Shown here: positions 54,050 to 63,243 of the stretch, piece by piece | Numbering within the stretch: position 1 is the stretch's first letter | Layout: the number at the start of each line of letters is the position of its first letter | Assembly: GCF_013035315.1 (NCBI RefSeq) | Contig: NZ_WQHP01000005.1 | Coordinates: forward strand, 134,001 to 198,000 | DNA length: 64,000 bases | Source: Ruegeria arenilitoris | GTDB lineage: Bacteria > Pseudomonadota > Alphaproteobacteria > Rhodobacterales > Rhodobacteraceae | Direction of reading: 5' to 3' | The notes under the pieces: model-generated | Databases searched by the model: none | Seen by the model: the letters and a program-made list of their open reading frames with translations, nothing else | Told to the model about the DNA's origin: nothing | Position numbers and translations under genes: made by a program

Positions 54050-54607
54050 GTGAACGGAGCGGGAGACAGTTGTGACGCACGGGCTGAGTGGGTTGACCAC
54101 GTCAGACGCATAAGGGACGCGCAGGATCAGGCCGCGTTTGCTGAACTGTTTCAGCACTTTGCGCCGCGTATCAAAGCGTTTCTGATCAAGTCGGGTTCTG
54201 ATCCCGCCCTTGCGGAAGAATGTGCGCAGGAAGTCATGGCCACTCTATGGCACAAGGCGCACCTGTTCGATCCCGCGCGGGCAACCGTGGCCACATGGGT
54301 GTTCACGATAGCCCGGAACAAGCGCATTGACGTCCTGCGCAAGCAACGCCGACCCGAACCCGAAGATCTGGGATGGGGTCCCGAGGCGGAACCTGAACAG
54401 GACGATGTTATTGCGCTGCAACAGGAAACCGCGCAACTGCGGGACGCTCTGTCAGCGTTGCCAGAGGCGCAGAGACAACTGATCGAGAAAGCCTATTTTG
54501 GCGATCTGAGTCATCGGGAAATCGCATCCCAGACCGGATTGCCACTGGGTACGATCAAATCACGGATACGGCTGGCGCTGGACCGCTTGCGCCATGCGAT
54601 GAACTGA
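54050..54607 (+). CDS. rpoE: ECF sigma factor RpoE (singlet-oxygen response, ChrR-linked)
   Basis: A 185-residue ECF (group 11-type) sigma factor. Region 2 is seen in FAELFQHFAPRIKAFLIKSG and FDPARATVATWVFTIARNKRIDVLR; region 4 in LIEKAYFGDLSHREIASQTG with LPLGTIKSRIRLALDRLR. A GTG start at 54050, following AGGGG, fits the usual short N-terminus and the predicted promoter; ATG 53951 would make it 33 residues longer. It is followed 2 bp later by chrR, its anti-sigma factor. Confidence 0.9.
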   Translation: MNGAGDSCDARAEWVDHVRRIRDAQDQAAFAELFQHFAPRIKAFLIKSGSDPALAEECAQEVMATLWHKAHLFDPARATVATWVFTIARNKRIDVLRKQRRPEPEDLGWGPEAEPEQDDVIALQQETAQLRDALSALPEAQRQLIEKAYFGDLSHREIASQTGLPLGTIKSRIRLALDRLRHAMN

Positions 54608-54608
54608 G

Positions 54609-55268
54609 ATGACGAGTATGAGCAACAAGATCAAACATCACCTGACAGACGACCTGCTGATGGCTTACGCCGCAGGCTCTCTGCCCGAGGCTTTCGACCT
54701 GATGGTCGCTACGCACTTGTCCCTGTGTGATGATTGCCGCGCGCGGGCAGAAAGTTTTGACGCTGTCGGCGGGCACGTTCTCGAGGAACAGGGCGACGTC
54801 GTTGCGATGAACGAAAAGTCGCTGGCCGAAACAATGGCTCTGATTGCCAAGGGTGCGCCGATTGCCAAACCTAAGCGCGCGCAGTGCTCGGTGCTGCCAA
54901 CCCCGCTGCAAGATTACGTCGGAGGTGACGTGAACGACATTCGCTGGCGCCCCATTGGGATGGGTGTGAAGCAGGCGATCCTGCCAACTTCCGGCGACGC
55001 CATGGCGCGTCTGTTGTTCATCCCTGCCGGAACGGCAGTGCCGGACCACAGCCACAAGGGCATGGAGTTGACCATGGTCCTGCAGGGTGCGTTTTCGGAC
55101 GAGGTTGACCATTTCGCGCGCGGCGATGTCGAGATTGCAGACCAAGACCTGCATCACACGCCCACGGCCGATATCACCGAAGACTGCATTTGTTTGGCGG
55201 TCACGGACGCGCCACTGAAATTCAACAAACTGATGCCGCGTCTGTTCCAGCCGTTCCTGCGAATCTGA
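54609..55268 (+). CDS. chrR: anti-sigma factor ChrR
   Basis: A 219-residue zinc anti-sigma factor that holds RpoE inactive until singlet oxygen triggers release. The N-terminal ZAS motif has H36, C40 and C43 in HLSLCDDC plus an upstream His (10 or 11), and the C-terminal cupin has DHSHKGMELTMVLQG and the later metal residues. It lies 2 nt after rpoE, as in other Rhodobacterales. Confidence 0.93.
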   Translation: MTSMSNKIKHHLTDDLLMAYAAGSLPEAFDLMVATHLSLCDDCRARAESFDAVGGHVLEEQGDVVAMNEKSLAETMALIAKGAPIAKPKRAQCSVLPTPLQDYVGGDVNDIRWRPIGMGVKQAILPTSGDAMARLLFIPAGTAVPDHSHKGMELTMVLQGAFSDEVDHFARGDVEIADQDLHHTPTADITEDCICLAVTDAPLKFNKLMPRLFQPFLRI

Positions 55269-55323
55269 TCGGCTGGCGTCAACGTGCTACGCTGGCTCGG
55301 TAAAACGATTGGTGGAGACACAA

Positions 55324-55731
55324 ATGATGTTGCGTTTTTTGATCCTGACACTCGCCCTTTTGGGTTTTGCGTCTTTGGCGTCGGCCCAAAGGGTCGCTGA
55401 TGTAAAGTTCCAGCCCGGCAACTTCGGCACAATGGTCAACGGCACCATCACGGGCGACGAGTATTTCGACTACATGCTGGGTGCAAAAGCCGGGCAAGAG
55501 ATGTTTGCCGATCTCAAGGTCAGTGACACGAATGGCAATGGCGTGATCTACTTCAACATCCTCCCGCCCGGAAGCGATGGTGCCGCGATCTATAACGGTT
55601 CAATCGACGGCAACACGGCCCGCATCGATCTGCCAAAGGACGGAGATTATACGATCCGTGTCTACTTGATGGGCAACGACCGCGATACCGGTAAGACGGT
55701 CGGCTACAATCTGGACCTGTCGATCCAGTAG
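55324..55731 (+). CDS. exported beta-sandwich-like hypothetical protein
   Basis: A 135-residue protein with a signal peptide (about 1-22, ending ASA-QR) and a mature domain of alternating beta strands ending NDRDTGKTVGYNLDLSI. The pattern DYTIRVYLMGNDRD looks like a small beta-sandwich sensor or inhibitor domain of a conserved family whose name I cannot state. GGTGGAG precedes the ATG at 55324. It is convergent with rmuC, 3 nt apart. Confidence 0.75.
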   Translation: MMLRFLILTLALLGFASLASAQRVADVKFQPGNFGTMVNGTITGDEYFDYMLGAKAGQEMFADLKVSDTNGNGVIYFNILPPGSDGAAIYNGSIDGNTARIDLPKDGDYTIRVYLMGNDRDTGKTVGYNLDLSIQ

Positions 55732-55734
55732 CGC

Positions 55735-56964
55735 TCAGGCCTCAGACTTGCCCAGCGGCACGACGTTGGGATGTTCGTCCGGGGCCAGTTCTTCGAAATC
55801 GAAGTTGTCCAAACGCTGAGCCCGGCGCCCGGCTTTTTCGGCGCTGATCTTGATTTCCGAGATGTCCTTGGCCGCTTGCCCGAAATGCCGATCTAGGTTC
55901 GAGACGCGGTCTCCCAGACGCTCGACATCTTTGTGCAACATGCCAAGCTCTTTGCGGATCGCCCCCGCCTGTTCCCGCATACGCGCGTCTTTCAGAATTG
56001 CGCGCATTGTGTTCAACGTTGCCATGCAGGTGGTGGGCGACACGATCCAGACACGTTTGCTGAAACTCTCTTGCACCAGTTCGGGGAACTTTGCGTGCAG
56101 CTCGGCATAGACCGCCTCGGACGGCAGGAACATCAGCGCACCATCGGCGGTTTCGCCATCCAGTATGTATTTTTCCGAGATATCGGTGATGTGCTTGCGC
56201 ACCGTACTGCGGAACATCTGAACGGCTGCCTTCAGCTCAATGTCATTGGTCGAACCAATCAGCGCTTCGTAGGCTTCCAAGGGGAACTTACTGTCGATGA
56301 CAATCGGTCCCGGAGGGTTCGGCAGGTTGATCAGGCAATCCGCCCTTCGCCCGTTCGACAGGGTTGCCTGCAACTGAAAGCTGTCTGATGGCAGTGCCTT
56401 GGACACAATATCGTTCAGCTGAATCTCACCAAACGCGCCGCGCGTTTGTTTGTTCGACAGGATATCCTGCAACGACAGAACATCGCCAGAGAGTTTGGTG
56501 ATGTTGTCCTGGGCCTTGTCGATGGCAGCCAGACGTTCCTGCAATTGGGTCAGTGAAGTTGCCGTCTGCTTCGATGAGCCATGCAGCGACTCCTTCATCC
56601 GCTCTTGCATCTCGGCCAACGCACGCGCCGATTTCATCGCGTTATCCGCCAGCCGGTCGTTCATCTGCTGCTGAACCGAGGACAGGCGGGACTCAACCGT
56701 CTGGATCACTTGCACCTGCGCATTAGCCTGCGTGTCCGAGACGTGCTGCAAACCGCCGCGCAGTTGTTCTTGCCCCTGCCCCAGTTGCTGAACATGCTGC
56801 CCCAGATGCGCCATCTGCCGGGCCAGTGGTTCTGCCATCCGAGCGGACCGCTGCGCGGCCCGCAACGACAGGAACAACAGCAGCAGGATCAGCGCGACAA
56901 GCCCGCCCACGGCAAGGATCACGGGGTCGTTCAACGCATATTGGGTTCCTGCAACCTCGATCAT
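55735..56964 (-). CDS. rmuC: DNA recombination protein RmuC
   Basis: A 409-residue RmuC family protein, implicated in limiting inverted-repeat recombination, with an N-terminal membrane helix (about 15-33), a coiled-coil (about 35-180), and the RmuC core in GAFGEIQLNDIVSKALP, DSKFPLEAYEALI and LMFLPSEAVYAELHAKFPEL. Size and order match. It lies next to mutL in the same direction, 52 bp downstream of its stop being the reverse order, so they are separate units facing the same way. Confidence 0.93.
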   Translation of the reverse strand: MIEVAGTQYALNDPVILAVGGLVALILLLLFLSLRAAQRSARMAEPLARQMAHLGQHVQQLGQGQEQLRGGLQHVSDTQANAQVQVIQTVESRLSSVQQQMNDRLADNAMKSARALAEMQERMKESLHGSSKQTATSLTQLQERLAAIDKAQDNITKLSGDVLSLQDILSNKQTRGAFGEIQLNDIVSKALPSDSFQLQATLSNGRRADCLINLPNPPGPIVIDSKFPLEAYEALIGSTNDIELKAAVQMFRSTVRKHITDISEKYILDGETADGALMFLPSEAVYAELHAKFPELVQESFSKRVWIVSPTTCMATLNTMRAILKDARMREQAGAIRKELGMLHKDVERLGDRVSNLDRHFGQAAKDISEIKISAEKAGRRAQRLDNFDFEELAPDEHPNVVPLGKSEA

Positions 56965-57016
56965 GTCGCCTCTGATGTTCTTGTTTTATTCTTCATAGCC
57001 CGACAAGGCCACCGGA

Positions 57017-58867
57017 TCAACTGCGTCCGAACAGGCGTTCGATATCGCTCAGTTTCAATTCCACATAGGTTGGTCGCCCATGGTTGCACTGTCCTGAGTG
57101 CGGCGTCGCCTCCATCTCGCGCAGCAAGGCGTTCATTTCCTCGGCCCGCATACGGCGGCCCGACCGGACCGAGCCATGGCAGGCGACCCGGCTGAGGATG
57201 GCCTCGATCCGCGCCTTTACTGTCTGGCTATCCCCCTGATCGGCCAGTTCGTCCAGAATATCCAGAATCATCGCCCGGGCGTCGACCTCACCCAGAATGG
57301 CAGGCGTTTCCCGCACGGCGATGGCCCCACCACCAAAGGGTTCCAGCGTCAAACCAAGGCGTGAGAGGTCATCCGCAACTGCCATTAACCGCGTGCAGTC
57401 GCTGTCGGACAGCTCCACGATCTCGGGGATCAGCAGAGCCTGTGCAGCGACCCCGTTCTCAGCCATCTGGTTCTTGAGCTTTTCGTACACCAGACGCTCA
57501 TGCGCTGCGTGCTGGTCGACGATGACCATGCCATCGGCAGTCTGGGCGATGATGTAGTTCTCATGCACCTGTCCGCGCGCGGCCCCCAAGGGCAGATCCT
57601 CGACCGGAACCTCCGGGGCGGGTGCCGGAGTCGGCTCTACTACACTGCCGCTGTAGTCATGGGACAGCTCGGCAAAGCCCGGAGCCTGCGCCTGATACGC
57701 AACTTGCCGCGCAGCGAGTGATGGGCGGTCCATCTGATACACTCGCGCAGGCGTGGGCTGCGCGGGTTCCGGTCGCATCGCGCCCAAAGTCGCGTTCGCC
57801 ACGGTCGTTGATGCGCGGTGCCCTGCATTGGCCAGCGCGTGCCGAAGGGCCGAGACAATCAACCCCCGCGCCACGCCGGGATCACGGAAGCGAACCTCAG
57901 ATTTGGCGGGGTGGACGTTCACATCCACCAATGTAGGGTCGCAGTCGATGAACAGAGCTGCCGCCGGATGACGGTCGCGGCTGAGGAAATCGAAATAAGC
58001 CGCGCGCAGCGCGCCTGTCAGCATCTTATCTCGCACGGGGCGACCATTCACGAACAGATACTGCGCCACCGCAGCACCGCGGGAATAGGTCGGCAAGGCG
58101 GCATAACCGTACAGTCGGATTCCTTCACGGGTGGCGTCGATCTGTAAGGCGTTCTCGGCAAATTCGCGCCCGATCACCCGGGCCAGACGGGCATGCAGCG
58201 CATCGAACAGATCGCCATTCTCACGATCGGCGCGGAAGGTCACGCGCCCCTCGCCCCCGCCCGAAACATCGCGCAGCGTGAAGGTGATTGCCGGCTCCGC
58301 CATGGCCAATCTTTTGACGGTGTCAGTGATCGCCTGAGCCTCTGCCCGGTCGGTGCGCATGAACTTGAGGCGCGCGGGCGTTGCAAAGAACAGATCGCGC
58401 AGCTCGACCACCGTTCCCGCACGCAATGCTGCGGGTTTCACAGCCTCCATCCGGCCACCGGATACGTGGACCTGCGCTGCCTCGCCCCCCGGCACACGGC
58501 TGGTGATGGTCAGCCTGCCAACCGCGCCCAGAGAGGGCAGCGCCTCACCCCGGAATCCGAATGTGTGGATATTCAGCAGATCAGAGCCGTCGATTTTCGA
58601 GGTCGCGTGGCGAGACAAGGCCAGAGGCAAATCCGCGGCGGCAATCCCACATCCGTCATCGGTGACGCGAATCAACGTCTTGCCGCCATCGGCAATGTTG
58701 ATCGCGATCCGTGTTGCACCTGCGTCGATGGCGTTTTCCACCAACTCCTTGACCGCAGAGGCCGGACGTTCAACAACCTCGCCCGCTGCAATACGGTTGA
58801 TCGCTGCGTCGTCAAGCTGCCGGATGACCGGGCGATTTTCGCTGATATTGGGGTTTGCCTGCGCCAT
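57017..58867 (-). CDS. mutL: DNA mismatch repair protein MutL (endonuclease type)
   Basis: A 616-residue MutL. The GHKL ATPase motifs are [17 protein letters not shown] and TFGFRGEAL in the N-terminal domain; the C-terminal dimerisation domain has [12 protein letters not shown], the DQHA-X2-E-X4-E metal motif of endonuclease MutLs, which lack MutH. The ATG at 58867 was taken because it begins the family N-terminus; an upstream start is possible. It lies 283 bp from sitD. Confidence 0.96.
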   Translation of the reverse strand: MAQANPNISENRPVIRQLDDAAINRIAAGEVVERPASAVKELVENAIDAGATRIAINIADGGKTLIRVTDDGCGIAAADLPLALSRHATSKIDGSDLLNIHTFGFRGEALPSLGAVGRLTITSRVPGGEAAQVHVSGGRMEAVKPAALRAGTVVELRDLFFATPARLKFMRTDRAEAQAITDTVKRLAMAEPAITFTLRDVSGGGEGRVTFRADRENGDLFDALHARLARVIGREFAENALQIDATREGIRLYGYAALPTYSRGAAVAQYLFVNGRPVRDKMLTGALRAAYFDFLSRDRHPAAALFIDCDPTLVDVNVHPAKSEVRFRDPGVARGLIVSALRHALANAGHRASTTVANATLGAMRPEPAQPTPARVYQMDRPSLAARQVAYQAQAPGFAELSHDYSGSVVEPTPAPAPEVPVEDLPLGAARGQVHENYIIAQTADGMVIVDQHAAHERLVYEKLKNQMAENGVAAQALLIPEIVELSDSDCTRLMAVADDLSRLGLTLEPFGGGAIAVRETPAILGEVDARAMILDILDELADQGDSQTVKARIEAILSRVACHGSVRSGRRMRAEEMNALLREMEATPHSGQCNHGRPTYVELKLSDIERLFGRS

Positions 58868-59150
58868 ACCACCAGACCTAGCACAGGCGCGCACGATTCT
58901 GCCACCGGTTTGGATAACATAAAATCAGGTGGGAGGGGGGCGTTCGAACAACCGTGCCCGTGCCGCCAGAAGGGCGAACAAACCGGTCACAATTGTTCGA
59001 ACGATCCAAGTGAGTGGTGGTCATCCAAAATTCAATGAACAAATTTGTACCACGAATCCGGTCACATAAAGTGAAGACTCTGTATCTGGCATACAGGGTG
59101 GCGAAGTTCAGCCGATGGGGTGCAAAGGCCGGTGGCGGGAAGATGCCGGG
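58868..59150. other. gap between mutL and sitD
   Basis: A 283-bp stretch with a G-rich run near 58930-58940. No gene or strong hairpin seen; it holds the mutL promoter and the end of the sit operon. Confidence 0.4.
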
Positions 59151-60080
59151 TCAAGCAGTATTGGGCGCACCCGCGCGGGTTCGACAAGGACCCCAAATCG
59201 CCGCGCCTGCAAGGATCAGGCCGGACATCGTTGCGATCATGCCCGCCGCGCTGACCGCATCCGCTGCCCCCAGCCAAAGCGGGCCATACCCGGCCAGGAT
59301 GTACCCTGTGACAGCCGACAGGATGGCGAAAACAACGCTCCATCCGATTTGAGTTTCCAACCGGTTGGTCATCATGCGTGCTGCCGCCGGTGGGCAGATG
59401 AACATCGCAATCACGATGATCGAACCGACGGCATCAAAGGCCGCAACTGCTGCGATTGCAGCCGTGATCACCAGGGCCATCCCCAGAGCGCCGGTTCGGA
59501 TACCGACGGTACGCGCGAACCCCTCGTCAAAGGTGGAAATCTTCAACGGTCGCCAGAAAAGCCAAATGAACAGGGAAACCCCCAGCAAAGTCAGCGCGAT
59601 CCGGGGCAGTTCTGGCGGCAATCCCGCCAGCGCCACCGGGTCCAGAACCGAGGGCCAACCCGTCGCGTCCAGCCAGATCAGGCTTTCCAGATTGCCATAA
59701 AGCGCATGCTCCACATCCAGGTGCACACTCGACGTGTCGGTCTGTTCCAGCAACAGAACCCCCGCGGCGAACATCGTGGTAAAAACCACGCCCATCGCGG
59801 CACCTGCTTCGATCTGGCCAAGCCGCCGAACGGCCTCGATCATGATCACGGCAAGGATGGCCGCGCCCGCAGCGCCCAGCATCATGGGCCAGGTGGAGAT
59901 CGCGCCAGTCAGGATAAAGGCGACCACAATGCCCGGCAGCACCACATGGCTGATCGCGTCTCCGATCAGGGCTTGTTTGCGCAGCACCAGAAAGTTCCCA
60001 GGCAAGGCGCAGGCAATGGCCGCAAAGGTGCCAATCAGCAGCGGCGTCAGGGACAGGGGAACGAATTCTTCACCGCTCAT
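59151..60080 (-). CDS. sitD: manganese ABC transporter permease SitD
   Basis: A 309-residue permease of the Mn/Zn/Fe ABC-3 family with about eight membrane helices. The core LVLRKQALIGDAISHVVLPGIV near 31-52 and AFDAVGSIIVIAMFICPPAAARM near 217-239 are typical. Last gene of sitA-sitB-sitC-sitD; overlaps sitC by 4 nt. It imports manganese for oxidative-stress defence and is expected to be Mur-regulated from the sitA promoter. Confidence 0.92.
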   Translation of the reverse strand: MSGEEFVPLSLTPLLIGTFAAIACALPGNFLVLRKQALIGDAISHVVLPGIVVAFILTGAISTWPMMLGAAGAAILAVIMIEAVRRLGQIEAGAAMGVVFTTMFAAGVLLLEQTDTSSVHLDVEHALYGNLESLIWLDATGWPSVLDPVALAGLPPELPRIALTLLGVSLFIWLFWRPLKISTFDEGFARTVGIRTGALGMALVITAAIAAVAAFDAVGSIIVIAMFICPPAAARMMTNRLETQIGWSVVFAILSAVTGYILAGYGPLWLGAADAVSAAGMIATMSGLILAGAAIWGPCRTRAGAPNTA

Positions 60081-61282
60081 GCCGGAACCTCCTGCGGGCC
60101 GCCAATCTGGCGATCAACCTCGGCGATCTGGTCGCGGGTCAAAACGGTTTCGATATCCCGCAACCCGTCATAAAGGGCAGCTGTCGCTTCGTGTGCCTGA
60201 TCGGACCGGACAACCTCCCACCGTTTTTCGTCCCGCAGCGCCTTGGCCGCACGGGCCTTGCCAGTCTCCGTCGCGACGCCGTCAGCGCGCACCAAACCCG
60301 AACGCCGCAGCAGGCGCAGTGTCAGCGGCTCATAGATCTTCTGGCCCTGCGCCAAGGCCAGCAGACCCTGCCGGATATGCACCCGGCGCTGAAACCGAAG
60401 GTGCCTCAGAACGGCGGCAAGAACCCCACGAACGGGTGCGAACAGCAGAGACAGCGCGAAGAACCCAAAGCTGACCAGCACGATGATCGGACCGGTCGGA
60501 AGGTTGGGGGCCGAGGCAGACAGCGCCGCACCCAGATAACCCGCCAGTCCCCCGGCCAGCCCAGCCAGCAACACGACCCTTTCAGATCGCTGCGACCAGA
60601 ACCGCGCCGTGACGGGCGGTATGATCAGCAAAGCGACGATCAGGATAAGGCCAACGATCTTCAGCCCCACGACAGTCACCGCCATCACCAGCCCCATCAT
60701 GGCCAGGTCAACACGGTGCACTGGCAGACCCTGCGCAGCGGCGTATTCCGGGTCAAAGGCCACCATGGTCATCGGACGCCGAATGATCATTACTAACAAA
60801 AGCGTCGCTGCCCCACCCAACGCGATGATCAAAGCATCCGTCCACAGCATCCCGGCGGTCGAGCCCAGCAAGAACCCTTCCAACCCGGCCTGACGACCTA
60901 CGCCCATGGTCTGGATAACGGTCAGCAAAACGATGCCAAAACCGAAGAAGACCGACAGAACTGCCCCAATCGCTGCGTCCTCGGCCAACCTGGTATGGCG
61001 CGTCAGCCAGTTCATGCACAGCAAACCGACCCAGGCCGATACCGCGGATCCGGCCAGCAATCCGAGTAGATTGCGCCCGTCCCCCCCCAACGCGACCAGC
61101 AGCATAAAACCGATGCAAACACCCGGCAGCGTCGCATGACTGATCGCGTCGCTGACCAAAGCGCGCTTGCGCAGAAACAGGAAAGTTCCTGTCACACCGG
61201 CCGAGATCCCAAGCAGAGTCGCACCAATCGCGACCAGCGTGGCGTTATAGCCCAGCTGAAGGGTCAGAGCGTCCCAGAGCAT
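60077..61282 (-). CDS. sitC: manganese ABC transporter permease SitC with DtxR-like tail
   Basis: A 401-residue permease, about 100 residues longer than SitD. The first 285 residues are ABC-3 membrane helices (FLRKRALVSDAISHATLPGV). The last 115 form a soluble tail with a winged-helix-like piece (EPLTLRLLRRSGLVRADGVA) and HEATAALYDGLRDIE, resembling the DNA-binding and metal-binding parts of DtxR/MntR. It may sense metal or regulate transport; the tail's function is inferred. Coupled to sitD by a 4-nt overlap. Confidence 0.88.
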   Translation of the reverse strand: MLWDALTLQLGYNATLVAIGATLLGISAGVTGTFLFLRKRALVSDAISHATLPGVCIGFMLLVALGGDGRNLLGLLAGSAVSAWVGLLCMNWLTRHTRLAEDAAIGAVLSVFFGFGIVLLTVIQTMGVGRQAGLEGFLLGSTAGMLWTDALIIALGGAATLLLVMIIRRPMTMVAFDPEYAAAQGLPVHRVDLAMMGLVMAVTVVGLKIVGLILIVALLIIPPVTARFWSQRSERVVLLAGLAGGLAGYLGAALSASAPNLPTGPIIVLVSFGFFALSLLFAPVRGVLAAVLRHLRFQRRVHIRQGLLALAQGQKIYEPLTLRLLRRSGLVRADGVATETGKARAAKALRDEKRWEVVRSDQAHEATAALYDGLRDIETVLTRDQIAEVDRQIGGPQEVPA

Positions 61283-61284
61283 GA

Positions 61285-62088
61285 TTACCCAAGCGCACGC
61301 GAGATCTGGTCGATCTGCGCCGTGGCCAGACGACCCCCATAGGCCGATTGCAAGGTCTCGGCGGTGAAGGCTTGAGCCACAGGCCCTTCGGCCACTTTGC
61401 GCGTGTTGATCAGGAAGACGTGGTCGAAATAGTCGGTGACGGTGGCCAGATCATGATGAACAACCACAACGGTCTTGCCGTCCTGTTTGAGCGATTTCAG
61501 GACCGCGATGATCGCCTTTTCGGTTGCCGCGTCGACACCTGCGAAAGGTTCATCCAACAGGTACAGGTCCGCGTCCTGCGCCAGAGCGCGGGCAAGAAAC
61601 ACACGCTGTTGCTGGCCACCGGACAGCTGACCGATCTGCCGATTGGCAAAGTCGTGCATTCCAACCCGGTTCAGGCACTCCATCGCGCGCGCCATGTGTC
61701 GGCCGCGGATACGGCCCAGCAATCCCAGCTGCCGGGACAGACCCATCAGCACGACATCAATTACACGGGTTGGAAAATCCCAGTCCACGCTTGCACGCTG
61801 CGGCACATAAGCGATCCGAGCGCGTTGTTTTTCAAGCGGTGCACCAAATACAGTAACCTGGCCAGACAAGGGCTTCACGATACCCAAAGCGGCTTTGAGA
61901 AGGGTCGATTTCCCTGCCCCGTTCGGCCCGATGATCGCGGTCATCGCACCGGGTTGCACTGTCATGTCCACCGAAAACACGGCGGGTTTCTGACCGTAAG
62001 ACACGGTCAGACCACGAATGGCCAGCGGGCTGTCTTCAATATTCTGCTCGGTGATCGAAACACCCTGATGAGCCGCCAGCGAAAGCAT
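61285..62088 (-). CDS. sitB: manganese ABC transporter ATP-binding protein SitB
   Basis: A 267-residue ABC ATPase with Walker A GPNGAGKST, the signature LSGGQQQRV and Walker B LYLLDEPFAGVDA. The YVPQRASVDWDFPT segment is typical of Mn/Zn transporters. The ATG at 62088 is preferred over an adjacent GTG that touches the sitA stop. It sits between sitA and sitC, 2 nt from sitC. Confidence 0.93.
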   Translation of the reverse strand: MLSLAAHQGVSITEQNIEDSPLAIRGLTVSYGQKPAVFSVDMTVQPGAMTAIIGPNGAGKSTLLKAALGIVKPLSGQVTVFGAPLEKQRARIAYVPQRASVDWDFPTRVIDVVLMGLSRQLGLLGRIRGRHMARAMECLNRVGMHDFANRQIGQLSGGQQQRVFLARALAQDADLYLLDEPFAGVDAATEKAIIAVLKSLKQDGKTVVVVHHDLATVTDYFDHVFLINTRKVAEGPVAQAFTAETLQSAYGGRLATAQIDQISRALG

Positions 62089-62091
62089 CAC

Positions 62092-63057
62092 TCAAAACCC
62101 CGCAGACAATTTGCCATTCAAACCTCGCTGGGGCACTTCGGCCCCCAACGCGCCTGCGATGACGGTAATGTTGTGGTCCAGCATGCCCACATATGTGCCC
62201 TCGTAGGTGCCCGGCTCTCCCATGGCGTCGGAATACAGCTCGCCCCCGATCGCGACATCATGACCTTTGGTCGCAGCCCCTTCGATCAGGGCGCGCATGG
62301 ACCGGTCCGAGACCGAGCTTTCAACGAACACCGCCTTCAGCTGTTTGTCGACCAGCGTATCCACAAGCTCTCCGATCCGGTTCAGACCGGCCTCGGACTG
62401 GGTCGATATGCCTTGAATGCCCATGACCTCATAGCCGTGTTCGGCACCGAAATAGCCAAAGGCGTCATGGGCAGTCACCAGAACACGGTTGTTTTCGGGA
62501 ACGGCGGCCAGCGCCTGATCGGCATAGGCCTTCAGCGCGTCAATCTCGGCGAGATGATTGGCCGCATTGGCCGCAAAGACATCGGCCGCCTCGGGGCGTG
62601 CCTGGGTCAGAGCGTTCTGAACCTCGACCACCACGTCGCGCCACAACGCAGGGCTCATCCAGACGTGCGGGTCGAATTTGTCGGCATAATCATCATGGGC
62701 GCGCAGCCGGGATTTATCCAACCCCTCGGCCACTGCCACGACTGACCGCTTTCGGGCAAGATCGTGGAAGAACTCTTCCATTTGAGCTTCCAGATACAGA
62801 CCGTTCCAAAGGATCAGGTCTGCGCGTGTCATTGCCACGATGTCACTGCGGGTCTGGCGATACGCATGCGGGTCAACACCGGGACCCATCAGTCCCTTAA
62901 CGTCCACCTGATCGCCACCGACCTGGCGCGCAGCATCCGCGATCATGCCCGTCGTTGCCACAACCTTCAGTGGCGCTTCGGCCCAGGCGGCAATCGGCGT
63001 GGCCACGACAAATGCCAAAGCAGCAAGGAATTGACGACGAATCATTGCAGACCTCAT
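62092..63057 (-). CDS. sitA: manganese-binding periplasmic protein SitA
   Basis: A 321-residue periplasmic solute-binding protein of the ZnuA/MntC/SitA family (cluster A-I): signal peptide about 5-27, metal-site histidines in GPGVDPHAYRQT and DKFDPHVWMSP, and VTAHDAFGYFGAEHG. The MRSAMIRR start at 63057 and the internal ATG at 63045 both have GAGGT sites. First gene of the operon, with a perfect 19-bp Mur-type palindrome 55 bp upstream. Confidence 0.93.
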   Translation of the reverse strand: MRSAMIRRQFLAALAFVVATPIAAWAEAPLKVVATTGMIADAARQVGGDQVDVKGLMGPGVDPHAYRQTRSDIVAMTRADLILWNGLYLEAQMEEFFHDLARKRSVVAVAEGLDKSRLRAHDDYADKFDPHVWMSPALWRDVVVEVQNALTQARPEAADVFAANAANHLAEIDALKAYADQALAAVPENNRVLVTAHDAFGYFGAEHGYEVMGIQGISTQSEAGLNRIGELVDTLVDKQLKAVFVESSVSDRSMRALIEGAATKGHDVAIGGELYSDAMGEPGTYEGTYVGMLDHNITVIAGALGAEVPQRGLNGKLSAGF

Positions 63058-63083
63058 GGTGACGACCTCTTAAGAATGAATAT

Positions 63084-63098
63084 GAGAACCATTCGCAA
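63084..63098. promoter_or_regulatory. possible weak second Mur half-site
   Basis: GAGAACCATTCGCAA shares the ATTCGCAA half of the full palindrome beside it but not the other half; could be a secondary site. Confidence 0.3.
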
Positions 63099-63111
63099 CT
63101 AAGTCAACGCT

Positions 63112-63130
63112 CTTGCGAATTATTCGCAAG
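63112..63130. promoter_or_regulatory. Mur (manganese-responsive Fur-type) operator of sitABCD
   Basis: CTTGCGAAT-T-ATTCGCAAG, a perfect 19-bp palindrome between sitA and deoC. It matches the alphaproteobacterial Mur-box form (TGCRAAT-N-ATTYGCA). In Mn-replete cells Mur would repress sitABCD here. Confidence 0.75.
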
Positions 63131-63243
63131 AAACTGCTATTTTTGTCCATTTGGTCAAAAAAATTGCATTCGCAAGCCCGCTATGCCTTCCATTCAGGCG
63201 CAAGCCATGCGAATTTGGCGCAAACCTCCCAAAGGATGTGAAG

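Noticed and set aside
59115-60173. 352-codon plus-strand frame across sitD
   Set aside because: Antisense to a conserved permease with no domain or ribosome site.
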